A stretch of DNA of 64,000 nucleotides from Lachnoclostridium sp. Marseille-P6806 (lineage in GTDB: Bacteria > Bacillota > Clostridia > Lachnospirales > Lachnospiraceae): NCBI RefSeq assembly GCF_900625025.1, contig NZ_LR130577.1:233901-297900 (forward strand), read 5' to 3'. The notes below the pieces were generated by a model. That model did not search any database and was not told the origin of the DNA. It saw only the letters and a program-made list of their open reading frames with translations. The translations under genes were made by a program, and so were the position numbers. The first letter of the stretch is position 1. Each line of letters begins with the position of its first letter. This document shows, one piece after another, positions 7,329 through 16,261 of the stretch.

Positions 7329-8798
7329 TCACGGCTTCATTCCGCTTCGAATCAGATTTTTATAGAAATCCACGCAGCCCGGCAGACAGAGATATTCGAT
7401 GTTTTCGTCCAGTCCATGCATCCCCTTCATCTGCTCCGGCCCGTAGATCACCGGGGCAAAGCGCACGACGCTGTCACAGATTTCCTGATAGCAGCGGGCG
7501 TCCGTCGCGCCGGTCATGACATAGGGGCTTCCGGGAAGCCCCGGGAATGTCTCCCCGATCACACGCTGCAAAAGGCGAAACGCCTCTCCGTGAATATCGA
7601 CCGGCGGCGTGTAGTCATCCGCATGCTGCACCGTCATGGCAAGGCCGTGCTTTTCCGCTCTTGCCCGGATGAGAGAGAGGCTCTCCTCCTTTCCCTGATG
7701 CGGGATAAAGCGCATATTCGCGCCCAGCGTCGCCTCCTGCGGCAGAACGTTGAACGCGTTCGACCCTTTCTGCATGGTGAACGCGATGGTCGTCTGCAGC
7801 ATGGCCCTCGCCTGAGCCGAAAGCGCCGGCAGGAGCCGGAGAAGAAGCGGGCGGAACAGCCACAGGTTTCCGAACACCAGCCGCAGCCCGAAGCTCCCGT
7901 AGGGCGCAAGCGCCTCGAACATCGCCTGCACCTCCGGCAGCATACGCCGCCGGAACGGCGAATGATGCTCTGTCTCGTGGACAAAATCCGCAAGGCGCGC
8001 AATCGGCGAATTTCCTGCCGGAGCGCTCGCATGTCCCCCGCGGCTCTTTGCCGTAAACACCACATCCGCCTTTCCCTTTTCAAAGACGCCCACCATCGCG
8101 AAATTGCCGCGGATGCCGCCTATCGGATCCGTGATGATGCCGCCGCCTTCATCGCACACAAGCCACGGCCGCACGCCTCTTTGCTTCAGCTCCTCCACCA
8201 GCTTCGGGCAGCCGTCTCCCGCCCATTCCTCCGTGCAGGAGGAGGAAAGCCAGACATCCTGCTCCGGGACATAGCCCTCCCCCAGAAGCTCCTCCACCGC
8301 CTGAAAAAAGCCCATGAGCGAGCATTTGGTATCGGACGCGCCGCGCCCCCACACCTTTCCGTCCGCAATATCGCCGGAAAACGGCGCATGCTTCCATTCG
8401 CCCTCCGCCGGAACCACATCCTGATGGCTCATGAGAACCAGCGGACGGTCATGTTTTTTCCCGCGCCAGTAAAACAGCAGATTTCCGTCAAGCTCCGTTT
8501 TTTCGAGCGCCGCATGCACTCGGGGAAAGAGCTCCGCAAGGACTGCATGAAAGCGGAGAAATTTTTCCCTGTCCCGCACTCCCGCCTGCGACACCGTCTC
8601 GCAGCGTATCATCTGCGCCAGCGTTTCCGCATAACGGCGCGCACGGGCCTCCGTTTCCGCATCCCCGGACGGCCGGTAAGCCGATTGCTTCGCCGGGGTA
8701 AAAAGCGTGCGGAGAAGAGCCGCGAGAAGCAGGAGCACCGGCACGCAGAAAATGATCAGAACACCATACAGAAGCACAGACAGAACACCCCTTTCCAA
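7329..8798 (-). CDS. M20-family metallopeptidase/deacylase, membrane anchored
   Basis: The product has 489 residues. One hydrophobic helix at about 8-32 is followed by the catalytic M20 core, as in the PM20D1-like carboxypeptidases. Zinc ligands and catalytic residues are readable: His125 and Asp127 (MSHQDVVP), Asp156 (GRGASDTK), Glu190-Glu191 (CTEEWAG), Asp in MTGATDARCY, and the C-terminal His in GMHGLDENIE. The interrupting dimerisation domain starts near GGHASAP. It probably hydrolyses an N-acyl amino acid or peptide; the substrate is not evident. It sits between two membrane-protein genes and the HD gene on one strand. Confidence 0.85.
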   Translation of the reverse strand: MERGVLSVLLYGVLIIFCVPVLLLLAALLRTLFTPAKQSAYRPSGDAETEARARRYAETLAQMIRCETVSQAGVRDREKFLRFHAVLAELFPRVHAALEKTELDGNLLFYWRGKKHDRPLVLMSHQDVVPAEGEWKHAPFSGDIADGKVWGRGASDTKCSLMGFFQAVEELLGEGYVPEQDVWLSSSCTEEWAGDGCPKLVEELKQRGVRPWLVCDEGGGIITDPIGGIRGNFAMVGVFEKGKADVVFTAKSRGGHASAPAGNSPIARLADFVHETEHHSPFRRRMLPEVQAMFEALAPYGSFGLRLVFGNLWLFRPLLLRLLPALSAQARAMLQTTIAFTMQKGSNAFNVLPQEATLGANMRFIPHQGKEESLSLIRARAEKHGLAMTVQHADDYTPPVDIHGEAFRLLQRVIGETFPGLPGSPYVMTGATDARCYQEICDSVVRFAPVIYGPEQMKGMHGLDENIEYLCLPGCVDFYKNLIRSGMKP

Positions 8799-8877
8799 AA
8801 TTCAAAACACTCGTTTCACGTCGCATATACCGGCCGGAGAACAGGCTTACCACACAGAAAAACTGCTTTCCTGCGCT

Positions 8878-9555
8878 TTATGTCGATCTGCGGAAGCCAA
8901 GATAGCCCAGACCGATCGTGACGGCGCCCGCCGGCAGAATCAGAATGCTGGTCTGCGACGCCAGCGACGGCACAAAGAGAAAAAGCAGACTCATCATCAG
9001 CAGAGGCACCAGCGCAAGGCGCAGATTTCTGCGGTAATACTGATACCCCATTGCGCCGAACAGCGCCGGAACCACATTAGCAAAGGCGGGCGCAAGCGTC
9101 TCGCTCCGAAGCACCGGCTGGAGCGGCGCAAGAAGAAGCACGCCGAGGGCAAGCACCACGATCGTCACAAGGCTCGAGGCCGCGATGGAGAGCGTGGAGA
9201 CGATCTCATTCTCCGCCGTTCCCGTCCTTGTCCCCGCAATGTCCCGCGCATTCATGGCGCAGGGGATTTTCAGATTGATGAGATTCCCTGTGATGAACGC
9301 GAGGTACCCGCCGCCGGAGCCGAGCATCGGCGTGTAGACCAGAAATTCCGCGACGCTTGAAACCGTCCAGACGATCCCCACGGAGAGAAAAGCCCGTCCC
9401 GCCGCAGGAAGGTCCGGCATCGCGCCGAATACCGCGCCGATAAGAAACGGCGCGCCAAGGAGCAGCACCAGCGTCGCCAGAGAAGCAAATCTTCCGATGC
9501 GGTGCGTCTTATCCGTGTACTGTTCTAAATATTCTGTTCTCTGCTTTTCGTCCAT
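8878..9555 (-). CDS. Polytopic membrane protein of unknown function
   Basis: The product has 225 residues and about six hydrophobic helices after a charged N-terminus (MDEKQRTEYLEQYTDK). A central loop reads LGSGGGYLAFITGNLINLKIP, which resembles a substrate path or structural motif conserved in this protein type. I recognise no characterised family. Its constant partner here is the DUF5058-like gene 78 bp upstream, and both precede the M20 enzyme. The pair may form a two-component transporter feeding the peptidase (inference). Confidence 0.7.
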   Translation of the reverse strand: MDEKQRTEYLEQYTDKTHRIGRFASLATLVLLLGAPFLIGAVFGAMPDLPAAGRAFLSVGIVWTVSSVAEFLVYTPMLGSGGGYLAFITGNLINLKIPCAMNARDIAGTRTGTAENEIVSTLSIAASSLVTIVVLALGVLLLAPLQPVLRSETLAPAFANVVPALFGAMGYQYYRRNLRLALVPLLMMSLLFLFVPSLASQTSILILPAGAVTIGLGYLGFRRST

Positions 9556-9633
9556 TTTTATCCCCCTCGCCGCGTTCTTGGCGCATCCGCGGCGATTTCA
9601 TCCGATTCGTCGCTTCAAAGCCCTTTTGCGGCT

Positions 9634-10356
9634 CTATGCAAGCACAACCGCCGCGAGCATCCCGATCAGCATGCTCCCCGCGACGGAAAAGCTCTCAAGC
9701 CATGACAGGCGCCTGTGCTTTGAAAGAGCGGTAAACAGCGCCATCGCCGCGGCAGAAGCCGCGCAGACCGCCAGAGGCACAATCCCGCTTCCCGTCGCCG
9801 CGCCGCCGATATAGCTGCCGAGGTAACAGCTGATGAGGCCGATGAACATCGCGGTCATCGCCGTATCCGCAAAGCCCTTCTTTCCCTTTTTCGCGTTTTC
9901 CTCTTTCGTCCCGAGCTTCTCCGTATAGCGCCGGTTGAAAAACAGGGAAAGAACCATGCCCCACATGATGCAGCCGCTCATAAGGAGGGCGATCGTCGCA
10001 AAGGCGCGCGGCGTCATGCCCTGCGCGGAAAGCCCTCCGATCCCGACCTGCTCCGCCGCAGCCTGCGCAACCTGCGTCTCATAGTGCAGCGCGCCGATCA
10101 CCGACAGGCGAAGCCACGGCCACGGCGTGCCGAGGCTCCCCGAAAGCGCGATGACGCCGAGCAGAATCCCGACGCTCGGAAGAACCGTAAACGCCGCGCT
10201 CGAGGTCACAGCGCGCCGCAGTCTGCCCGGCTCCATTCCGATCGCAAGCCCCGCGCGCCACGCGCGAAACAGGAAAATCACGCAGATCGCCGCGACGAAC
10301 AGAATGATCGCCCCGCAGATCAGGTACAGCACCGGACTGTTCAGTTGTTCCTGCAT
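9634..10356 (-). CDS. DUF5058-like membrane protein
   Basis: The product has 240 residues. ATG at 10356 is chosen for the excellent AAGGAGG eight bases upstream; upstream ATGs lack such a site. There are about six hydrophobic helices, including an N-terminal one (LYLICGAIILFVAAICVIFL) and conserved FTVLPSVGILLGVIALSGSLG, which fits DUF5058. The function is unknown. It is the first gene of a leftward group with the other membrane protein, the M20 peptidase and the HD protein. Confidence 0.75.
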   Translation of the reverse strand: MQEQLNSPVLYLICGAIILFVAAICVIFLFRAWRAGLAIGMEPGRLRRAVTSSAAFTVLPSVGILLGVIALSGSLGTPWPWLRLSVIGALHYETQVAQAAAEQVGIGGLSAQGMTPRAFATIALLMSGCIMWGMVLSLFFNRRYTEKLGTKEENAKKGKKGFADTAMTAMFIGLISCYLGSYIGGAATGSGIVPLAVCAASAAAMALFTALSKHRRLSWLESFSVAGSMLIGMLAAVVLA

Positions 10357-10433
10357 GGAAAACTCCTCCTTGATATACATTCTGCCTTTCTTATGGTAAA
10401 ATTTCGCACAAAGCGCCGTCACGGAGGATTCCT

Positions 10434-11813
10434 ATGCTGAAAACGATCGAAACAATAAACAGCGCCGTCAATAATTTTATCTGGGGCGTTCCGGCCATGA
10501 TCTGCATTCTCGGCGTCGGACTTCTTCTCAGCATACGCACCCGCTTCATACAGGTGCGGAAATTCCGCTACGCAATCCGGGTCACCATCGGACGGATGTT
10601 CCGCAGGCGGGAGGCAGAAGACGGCGCAATCACGCCGTTTCAGGCAGTGTGCACGGCGCTCGCCGCAACCATCGGCACCGGAAACATCGCCGGCGTCGCC
10701 GGAGCCATCGCCATCGGCGGGCCGGGCGCCGTCTTCTGGATGTGGATCTCCGCCTTTCTCGGGATGTGCACAAAATTTGCGGAGGTCACGCTGGCTGTCC
10801 ACTTCCGGGAGACCGGCAGAAACGGAGAGTACGTCGGCGGTCCCATGTATTATATCCGAAACGGCCTCGGCCGGCACTGGCAGTGGCTCGCCGTGCTTTT
10901 CTCCGCATTCGGCGTTCTGACGGTCTTCGGCACCGGCAACGCAACACAGGTCAACACCATCATCACCGCCATCAACGAAGCGCTCCTCAATTACGGCGTG
11001 ATCGGAAAGAACAGGCTCCCTGCCGTCAATCTGTGCACCGGCATCGTCATCACGCTCCTTGTCGCCGCAATCCTCCTCGGGGGCATCAAGCGGATCGGGC
11101 GTGTCGCGGAAAAGCTTGTTCCGTTCATGGCGCTCCTCTATGTCATTCTAGCTCTCGGCGTCGTCTTTGTGAACCTCCGGTCCGTTCCCGCTGTGTTCAT
11201 CTCCATTTTCCGGGGCGCATTCCAGCCCGCCTCCGTGACGGGCGGCATCGTGGGGAGCTTCTTTCTCAGCATGAAAAAGGGCGTCTCCCGGGGAATTTTC
11301 TCCAATGAGGCCGGCCTTGGAACCGGCTCCATCGCCCATGCCTGCGCCGATACGCGAAAACCCGTAAAGCAGGGCTTCTTCGGTGTCTTTGAGGTCTTTG
11401 CCGACACCATCGTGATCTGCACCCTGACGGCTCTGGTCATTCTGTGCAGCGGCGTCCCAATCCGCTTCGGCGAGGCCGCCGGCGCGGAGCTGACAATCAG
11501 CGGCTTCACCGCAACCTACGGGAACTGGGTCTCGATCTTCACGGCCGTCGCGATGTGCTGCTTCGCTTTTTCCACGATTCTCGGCTGGGGACTGTACGGC
11601 GCCCGCTGCATCGAATTTCTGTTCTCGGCAAAGGCCGTGCGCCCTTTCATGGTCGTCTACTCTCTGGTCTCCATCCTCGGCGCCACCGTGAAGCTGGGAC
11701 TGATCTGGGATATCGCCGACACGTTCAACGGTCTGATGGCGATCCCGAACCTGATCGCACTGATGCTGCTGTCCGGAACCGTTGTAAGACTGGTGCGGGA
11801 ATACAGAGAATAG
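10434..11813 (+). CDS. Alanine/glycine:cation symporter (AGCS family)
   Basis: A 459-residue sodium-coupled amino-acid carrier with about ten to eleven membrane helices. The family signature is at 79-104 (TIGTGNIAGVAGAIAIGG, then PGAVFWMW), and a second conserved motif is GIFSNEAGLGTGSIAHA. The ribosome site GGAGG lies six bases before ATG. It is divergent from the DUF5058-like gene; a weak promoter-like pair (TTGATA, TATGGT, 16-bp spacing) is at about 10371-10398. No riboswitch precedes this copy, unlike the paralogue at 24050, so its substrate may be alanine rather than glycine (inference). Confidence 0.88.
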   Translation: MLKTIETINSAVNNFIWGVPAMICILGVGLLLSIRTRFIQVRKFRYAIRVTIGRMFRRREAEDGAITPFQAVCTALAATIGTGNIAGVAGAIAIGGPGAVFWMWISAFLGMCTKFAEVTLAVHFRETGRNGEYVGGPMYYIRNGLGRHWQWLAVLFSAFGVLTVFGTGNATQVNTIITAINEALLNYGVIGKNRLPAVNLCTGIVITLLVAAILLGGIKRIGRVAEKLVPFMALLYVILALGVVFVNLRSVPAVFISIFRGAFQPASVTGGIVGSFFLSMKKGVSRGIFSNEAGLGTGSIAHACADTRKPVKQGFFGVFEVFADTIVICTLTALVILCSGVPIRFGEAAGAELTISGFTATYGNWVSIFTAVAMCCFAFSTILGWGLYGARCIEFLFSAKAVRPFMVVYSLVSILGATVKLGLIWDIADTFNGLMAIPNLIALMLLSGTVVRLVREYRE

Positions 11814-11822
11814 GATTTCCTC

Positions 11823-11851
11823 TTTACAAATTTTCTCTCTCCGGCTATGAT
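11823..11851 (+). promoter_or_regulatory. Promoter of the FMN-riboswitch/ribU transcript
   Basis: TTTACA and TATGAT are separated by exactly 17 bp, ending about 24 bp before the riboswitch begins. Confidence 0.7.
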
Positions 11852-11874
11852 TAAGCTGTTCCAATACAACTTAG

Positions 11875-11994
11875 ATCTTCGGGGCGAGGTGAAATTCCTC
11901 ACTGGCGGTATAGTCCGCGACCCGTAAGGCACTGCGCCTGCGGCTGATTCGGTGCAACTCCGGAACCAACAGTACAGTCTGGATGAAAGAAGAT
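11875..11994 (+). promoter_or_regulatory. FMN riboswitch (RFN element)
   Basis: The closing P1 stem is ATCTTC (11875-11880) with GAAGAT (11989-11994). Conserved core blocks are visible: GGGGCGAGGTGAAATTCC, CACTGGCGGTATAGTCC, CGACCCG, GGTGCAACTCCGG and CAGTCTGGATGAAAGAAG. It senses flavin mononucleotide and reduces expression of the riboflavin transporter gene that follows. Confidence 0.95.
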
Positions 11995-12060
11995 ATTCTG
12001 CGCGTTGTTCCCGTCTGTTTTCAGACCGGCGGCACCGCGAAGCACAGATGATGACAGAAG

Positions 12061-12093
12061 CCGCCCCGGATCATACGATCCGGGGCGGCTTTT
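12061..12093 (+). terminator. Riboswitch expression-platform terminator
   Basis: A perfect 12-bp stem (CCGCCCCGGATC/GATCCGGGGCGG) with an ATAC loop is followed by CTTTTCTCTC. It lies between the RFN aptamer and ribU, so FMN binding would promote premature termination. Confidence 0.9.
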
Positions 12094-12159
12094 CTCTCTA
12101 TCCGCTCCCCTGATCCCCACACGGGCACGTAAGCGCCCCGCATGAGAGGAGAACACAAT

Positions 12160-12804
12160 ATGACAGACATTCATTCCACACAGGGCAGCAATCCGTCCGG
12201 CCGCGGCGGGACGCAGGCTGCGGGACGCACGCGCTACATGGCCGTAACGGGCGTCCTCACCGCGATCGCACTGGTTCTGCAGGCAATCGAATTCCCGCTT
12301 CCGATGCTGATGCCTCCGTTTATCAAATTTGATCTCTCAGATCTCCCGGCCCTCATCGGCGCCTTTGCCATGGGCCCGCTCTGCGGCGTCATCATCGAGC
12401 TGCTCAAAAATCTTCTGCACGGCCTGATGATGAGTCAGTCGGTCGGTGTCGGCGAGCTCTGCAACTTTCTGCTCGGCGCGGTCTTTGTCGGCGTGTCCGG
12501 CGCGATCTACCGGAGGCACCGGAGCAAAAAAACCGCTCTCATCGCCTCGCTTGCCGGCGCAGCGTCCATGGCGGTCCTCTCCCTGCCGATCAACTACTTC
12601 ATCGTATATCCGTTCTATTATCAGTTTATGCCCGAGGAGGCGATTCTGCAGGCCTATCAGCTTATTCTCCCGTCCGTGAAAAGCATACTGCAGAGCCTTG
12701 TCATCTTCAATCTTCCGTTCACCTTTGCAAAGGGCATGGTCGACGTGCTGATCACGTTCCTGATCTACAAGCGGATCTCGCCGCTGCTGAAAGGGCATGC
12801 GTAA
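12160..12804 (+). CDS. ribU: Riboflavin ECF transporter substrate-binding (S) component
   Basis: A 214-residue membrane protein of the RibU type. ATG at 12160 is preferred over 12142 because AGGAG stands eight bases before it. Features are about six helices and the family motif IEFPLPMLMPPFIKFDLSDLP, containing the loop that binds the flavin, followed by AFAMGPLCGVIIELLKNLLH. It needs the shared ECF module (EcfA1, EcfA2, EcfT), which is encoded elsewhere. The upstream FMN riboswitch and terminator confirm riboflavin as substrate. Confidence 0.93.
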   Translation: MTDIHSTQGSNPSGRGGTQAAGRTRYMAVTGVLTAIALVLQAIEFPLPMLMPPFIKFDLSDLPALIGAFAMGPLCGVIIELLKNLLHGLMMSQSVGVGELCNFLLGAVFVGVSGAIYRRHRSKKTALIASLAGAASMAVLSLPINYFIVYPFYYQFMPEEAILQAYQLILPSVKSILQSLVIFNLPFTFAKGMVDVLITFLIYKRISPLLKGHA

Positions 12805-12840
12805 GCGGAGATATACGTCGGGCTGCGCCTGATGGATGGG

Positions 12841-12871
12841 GCTGCATCTTTGCCTGCGGCAAGGATGCAGC
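12841..12871. terminator. Bidirectional terminator hairpin between ribU and the GH105 gene
   Basis: The 14-bp stem GCTGCATCTTTGCC/GGCAAGGATGCAGC (one G-U pair) around a TGC loop fills the gap between convergent genes and ends exactly at the stop codon of the leftward gene. The T-run is poor on both sides. Confidence 0.6.
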
Positions 12872-13924
12872 TTACAGCGCGCCGTCCGCCCTCTCTTCAT
12901 CCATGTCGATCAGATGTGCAAAAAAAGCGAGCACCAGTCCCTGTCCCCAGCCCTGGATCCAGTCGCGGGAAATGTTCCGGTAGCCCGCAATGTCTTTCAT
13001 GACTGCGGTTCCGCCGGACACATTCATCACTCTGCCATCCGGAGAAATCTGATTCATTATCCCGCCCAGCGCTTTCTGCACATAGCGGTAATGAAGAGGA
13101 TTCCCCCGGGACACCATGGCCGCGGCGATCCCTGCCGATGCGGAAACCTCCTCGTAGGACGCCCCGTCATCCAGCACCGTTCGCCAGAGTCCTCCGTCCG
13201 TCTGCAGGAGCTTCAGCGCCGCAAGCTGATCATTCAGCGAACCGGCAACATCCATATACCGCGGATACAGATATGCCTTAGGGAGAATTTTTCCCACCTG
13301 TGCCATGGTATATACGGCCCACGCATTGGCCCTGCCCCAATAGATCCCCGACATATGATCTCCGGCGAGATTGTCATAGCCGTGATACCACAGCCCCGAA
13401 TCCGGATCCTGCAAATAGCGGATATGCCAGTAATATTGATTCAGCGCATCCTCGATCAGCTCCTCCCTCCCGAGCTTCACACCGACCCGCAGAAGAAAGA
13501 ACGCCGCCATGAACAGCGTATCCGCCCAGCACTGCTCGGGAAAATCATTGTCCGGCGATACGGTATGCTGGAGAACATGGTCCCCGAAGCGAAGCGCATG
13601 ATCCCGGAGATATTCCGTCTTTGACAACACCAGCTCCCAGTATTTTTCCTCTCCTGTCGCCTCAAAGAGAGAAATCAGACAGTGCCCCATGGCACAGGCG
13701 TTTACCGTCCACTCCGCCGGAAGCCCCAGCCGGATCAGCTCGTCCACTCTCTCTTTCATCGGCTGAAGATAGCGCTCGTCTTTCGTGATTTCATATGCCT
13801 TGCTGATCCCGTAATACGCGACGCCGCAGGGCCAGTCCCATGTCAGATCCATCCGCATGGTTCTGTCCGCCACTCTACCCATCTGTTCTTTCAGATGATC
13901 AACATCAAATTCCAGCGCTCTCAT
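12872..13924 (-). CDS. GH105 unsaturated rhamnogalacturonyl/glucuronyl hydrolase
   Basis: A 350-residue cytoplasmic alpha6/alpha6-barrel enzyme. Motifs typical of GH105 (YteR/YesR) are WADTLFMAAFFLLR with the catalytic Asp, GLWYHGYDN, YWGRANAW and the repeated TWDWPCGVA-type helices near the N-terminus. It removes the 4,5-unsaturated uronic acid left by lyases, giving a product handled by KduI and KduD encoded nearby. ATG at 13924 is one base from a possible GTG at 13927; AGGAGG lies nine bases upstream and the start overlaps the stop of the GH112 gene. In this context the substrate is probably the unsaturated galacturonyl-rhamnose unit of pectin. Confidence 0.88.
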   Translation of the reverse strand: MRALEFDVDHLKEQMGRVADRTMRMDLTWDWPCGVAYYGISKAYEITKDERYLQPMKERVDELIRLGLPAEWTVNACAMGHCLISLFEATGEEKYWELVLSKTEYLRDHALRFGDHVLQHTVSPDNDFPEQCWADTLFMAAFFLLRVGVKLGREELIEDALNQYYWHIRYLQDPDSGLWYHGYDNLAGDHMSGIYWGRANAWAVYTMAQVGKILPKAYLYPRYMDVAGSLNDQLAALKLLQTDGGLWRTVLDDGASYEEVSASAGIAAAMVSRGNPLHYRYVQKALGGIMNQISPDGRVMNVSGGTAVMKDIAGYRNISRDWIQGWGQGLVLAFFAHLIDMDEERADGAL

Positions 13925-16101
13925 CACACCCTGCCTCCTGCTGCCTCTTCCATGGGCACATCTGCAAACACAGCTCCAAAGGGCGGAAGCTCCGCAGAGA
14001 TGCGTCTTCCTGCCGCCGTCGCACAGCTTCTCTGCGGCGCTTCGCTGTTATTGATCAGAACCAGTTTCCCGCTGCCCGGAAAGTACGCGCATTCCGTCTC
14101 CGGATTATCCGTCACGCACGCTGCCTCCGGATCGATTCCGGCTCCGAAAAGAATCAGATTCAGCAAAAGCCTCGTATTGGCATTGCTGATCCGGAATTCC
14201 GACAGATAAATTCCTCTGCCTTTTCCAAAGGAGTGAACGGACAAAGCGGGCACTCCGTCCTCCGCAAGCAGAACTCTCGCCATCCCGTCCGTCAGAAAGC
14301 GGTTTTCCTTAGCCGCAATCGAAGCTCCCTCGGGGATCAGTCCCGGAACCGCACAGAGATCAAACCTCCATTTTCCGTGGCAGACTCTCGCCCCGGTATC
14401 CTCATCCACTCCCAACGCCGGAGCGAGGCGGAAATAATCCATGTGCCCTTCTCTCGCCGAGGGCTCGTTTACACCGATCAGTGTTCCGCCCTCCCACACC
14501 CATCGGTGAAATGCGGCGACGAGCTCCGGATCATCCCACGCGGCTCCGCCGCTCCACGCCGTCCCCGCTCTCCCGGCATTGACAGCGACCTGTACGCCTT
14601 TCAGGCCTCCCTGCTTCACTTCCTCAAAGCTGATGAATTTTACCCGCACCGGCAAACCGGACAGCGCTTCGTTGATATGAATCAGATCATGCGCCGCAGT
14701 CTCGTGAAAATGTCCGGACAAGGTCCAGCTTCGGAGCGCCCCCCACGCATGCACCACGGCGACCGTCACCGGAAGCGTATACACCGGCCCTGCGGCATGC
14801 AGAGCCCGGATTGTCCGGAACTCATCCGCCAGCTCCTCGATCCTGCTGCAGAACTGCGGATACGCCTCCAGCAGATGCAGATAACCGCCCAGTCCGATCC
14901 GATCCACCGGCTCTCTTAAAAGCGCCCGGCGAACCGATCTCCAATACTGCGCCGCATCCGCCTCCGGATCCCCTCCCTCCGAGAACGTAGGCTTTCCTCC
15001 AAGTCCCACGGGGAACAGATACGGATGCAGACGGATCTCATGAACCGCCGCTTTCACCCCCGCGCAGAGCCTCGCTTCAAAGCCGGAAAACACACATTTG
15101 ATCAGACCGTCAAAGCCGAATTCTTCAAACAGATCAGAATACGGCTCTACGCCGATCCAGCTGTCGTCATAGAAGACATACGCTTTCTTGCCGTGCGTAT
15201 GGACAAGCTTCACCAGCTCTCTCCCGAAGCGGACAACAAAACGGTTGGTAAAGCGCATATAATCCCGCTGCTTCTTTTCCGGAGGCATATGCGTGACATG
15301 AAAGCGTCCCCGGTTGATGAAATCCTCAGCAGTAAGAGCATAACCATACTCCTCTTCAAAGCTCTCCAGAGCCTCCGGACTCACGGTAAAGTCATAGCTT
15401 CCCCAGTCCGTAAAAAGATTCCGGTTTCTTTCATCCGCTCCCCAGATCCACACAAAATTATAGAACATTGAGGTGAAGCGAACCACATTCGTATGCGGAT
15501 GCTCCCTGCACCATCGGTCGAGCCAGCTGTACAGGTAGCGCTGCGCTTCCGGGCTCCGCGGATCCACCGGCATCAGGTGTTCGCTCTCCCAGTCGTTCGT
15601 CACATGGTTATACATGGATATTTCTTCCCAGATCCGGTAAACAAGAAAATTCACCGTATACTCATGAAAAGGAAGCGGATCCGGAATCACGACACTGCCG
15701 GTTCCCTCCTCATAGCGCCAGAGTGATCTATCTTCTTCCCGGTCCTCCGTCCGGTCAAAGACCTGCCAGAAGCGCATGGCCCGGGGCTCCGCGTTGATCC
15801 GGAACTGCTCCTCATCATAGCCGGACAGCAGGCGGATGCGACAGGTGCCCTCTCCTGCCATGACCGGCGCTGACATCAGAAAGGTCTGCTGCAGATGCTC
15901 CGGATGCTTTCGCGCCCACTCGTTGTGATCCCGGATAATGCACAGCGTCGAGTAAATATCATACCCCGCCTTCATGAGCTCCTCTGAGAGCGCCGTGCCA
16001 TCGGAATCGCGGATGACGTCCGCGCCCCACTGCCGGGCAAGACGGAGCGTCAGCTCCTCATAGCCTGCTTCGCCGGGCAGTGTGAACCCGCCTTTCTTCA
16101 C
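13924..16101 (-). CDS. GH112 galactosyl phosphorylase, probably beta-1,4-galactosyl-L-rhamnose phosphorylase
   Basis: A 725-residue cytoplasmic enzyme of family GH112, which cleaves beta-galactosides with phosphate to give alpha-galactose-1-phosphate. The TIM-barrel core is recognisable from VVRFTSMFYNFVWIW (about 207-220), which carries the conserved FTSMFYNF, and from YDDSWIGVEPYS (311-322), whose Asp corresponds to the proposed acid catalyst of lacto-N-biose phosphorylase. Characterised members act on lacto-N-biose/galacto-N-biose or on galactosyl-1,4-rhamnose. The adjacent GH105, KduI and KduD genes favour the rhamnose-linked pectin side-chain substrate. Sequence comparison to Clostridium phytofermentans paralogues would decide. 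Confidence 0.88.
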   Translation of the reverse strand: MKKGGFTLPGEAGYEELTLRLARQWGADVIRDSDGTALSEELMKAGYDIYSTLCIIRDHNEWARKHPEHLQQTFLMSAPVMAGEGTCRIRLLSGYDEEQFRINAEPRAMRFWQVFDRTEDREEDRSLWRYEEGTGSVVIPDPLPFHEYTVNFLVYRIWEEISMYNHVTNDWESEHLMPVDPRSPEAQRYLYSWLDRWCREHPHTNVVRFTSMFYNFVWIWGADERNRNLFTDWGSYDFTVSPEALESFEEEYGYALTAEDFINRGRFHVTHMPPEKKQRDYMRFTNRFVVRFGRELVKLVHTHGKKAYVFYDDSWIGVEPYSDLFEEFGFDGLIKCVFSGFEARLCAGVKAAVHEIRLHPYLFPVGLGGKPTFSEGGDPEADAAQYWRSVRRALLREPVDRIGLGGYLHLLEAYPQFCSRIEELADEFRTIRALHAAGPVYTLPVTVAVVHAWGALRSWTLSGHFHETAAHDLIHINEALSGLPVRVKFISFEEVKQGGLKGVQVAVNAGRAGTAWSGGAAWDDPELVAAFHRWVWEGGTLIGVNEPSAREGHMDYFRLAPALGVDEDTGARVCHGKWRFDLCAVPGLIPEGASIAAKENRFLTDGMARVLLAEDGVPALSVHSFGKGRGIYLSEFRISNANTRLLLNLILFGAGIDPEAACVTDNPETECAYFPGSGKLVLINNSEAPQRSCATAAGRRISAELPPFGAVFADVPMEEAAGGRV

Positions 16102-16133
16102 CGTTCCTCTCCTCCTGTCCCATAAAGAGCGCA

Positions 16134-16163
16134 GAGCCCCGGAGGCGCATGCCTCCGGGGCTC
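16134..16163 (-). terminator. Strong intercistronic hairpin between binding protein and GH112 genes
   Basis: A 13-bp perfect stem GAGCCCCGGAGGC/GCCTCCGGGGCTC has a GCAT loop. On the minus strand it is followed only by TGCGCTCTTTATG, so it is either a leaky attenuator or an mRNA 3'-end stabiliser that lets the importer messages outlast the enzyme messages. Confidence 0.55.
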
Positions 16164-16216
16164 CCTGCCGCCTTTTTCCGATGAACCGTTCCCGACAGCC
16201 GCCTCTCCGCGGGCTG

Positions 16217-16261
16217 CTGCTTCGGCAGCTCTTACCTCGGCAACTGTTACTTCGACAGCTT
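16217..16261. repeat. Three tandem 15-bp repeats across a stop codon
   Basis: Three consecutive 15-bp units of the form AGCTGTCGAAGTAAC (minus strand) cover the last codons and stop of the binding-protein gene. Two of the three units carry TAA in phase with the gene, so the duplication left the protein end intact. Confidence 0.6.

Noticed and set aside
7416..8921. A 501-codon plus-strand open frame opposite the M20 peptidase gene
   Set aside because: Composition (Arg/His-rich) and lack of motifs mark it as a shadow; the minus-strand frame has all M20 metal ligands.
10434..11813. Riboswitch control of the first AGCS symporter
   Set aside because: The 77-bp divergent gap to the DUF5058-like gene is too short and shows no glycine aptamer core.
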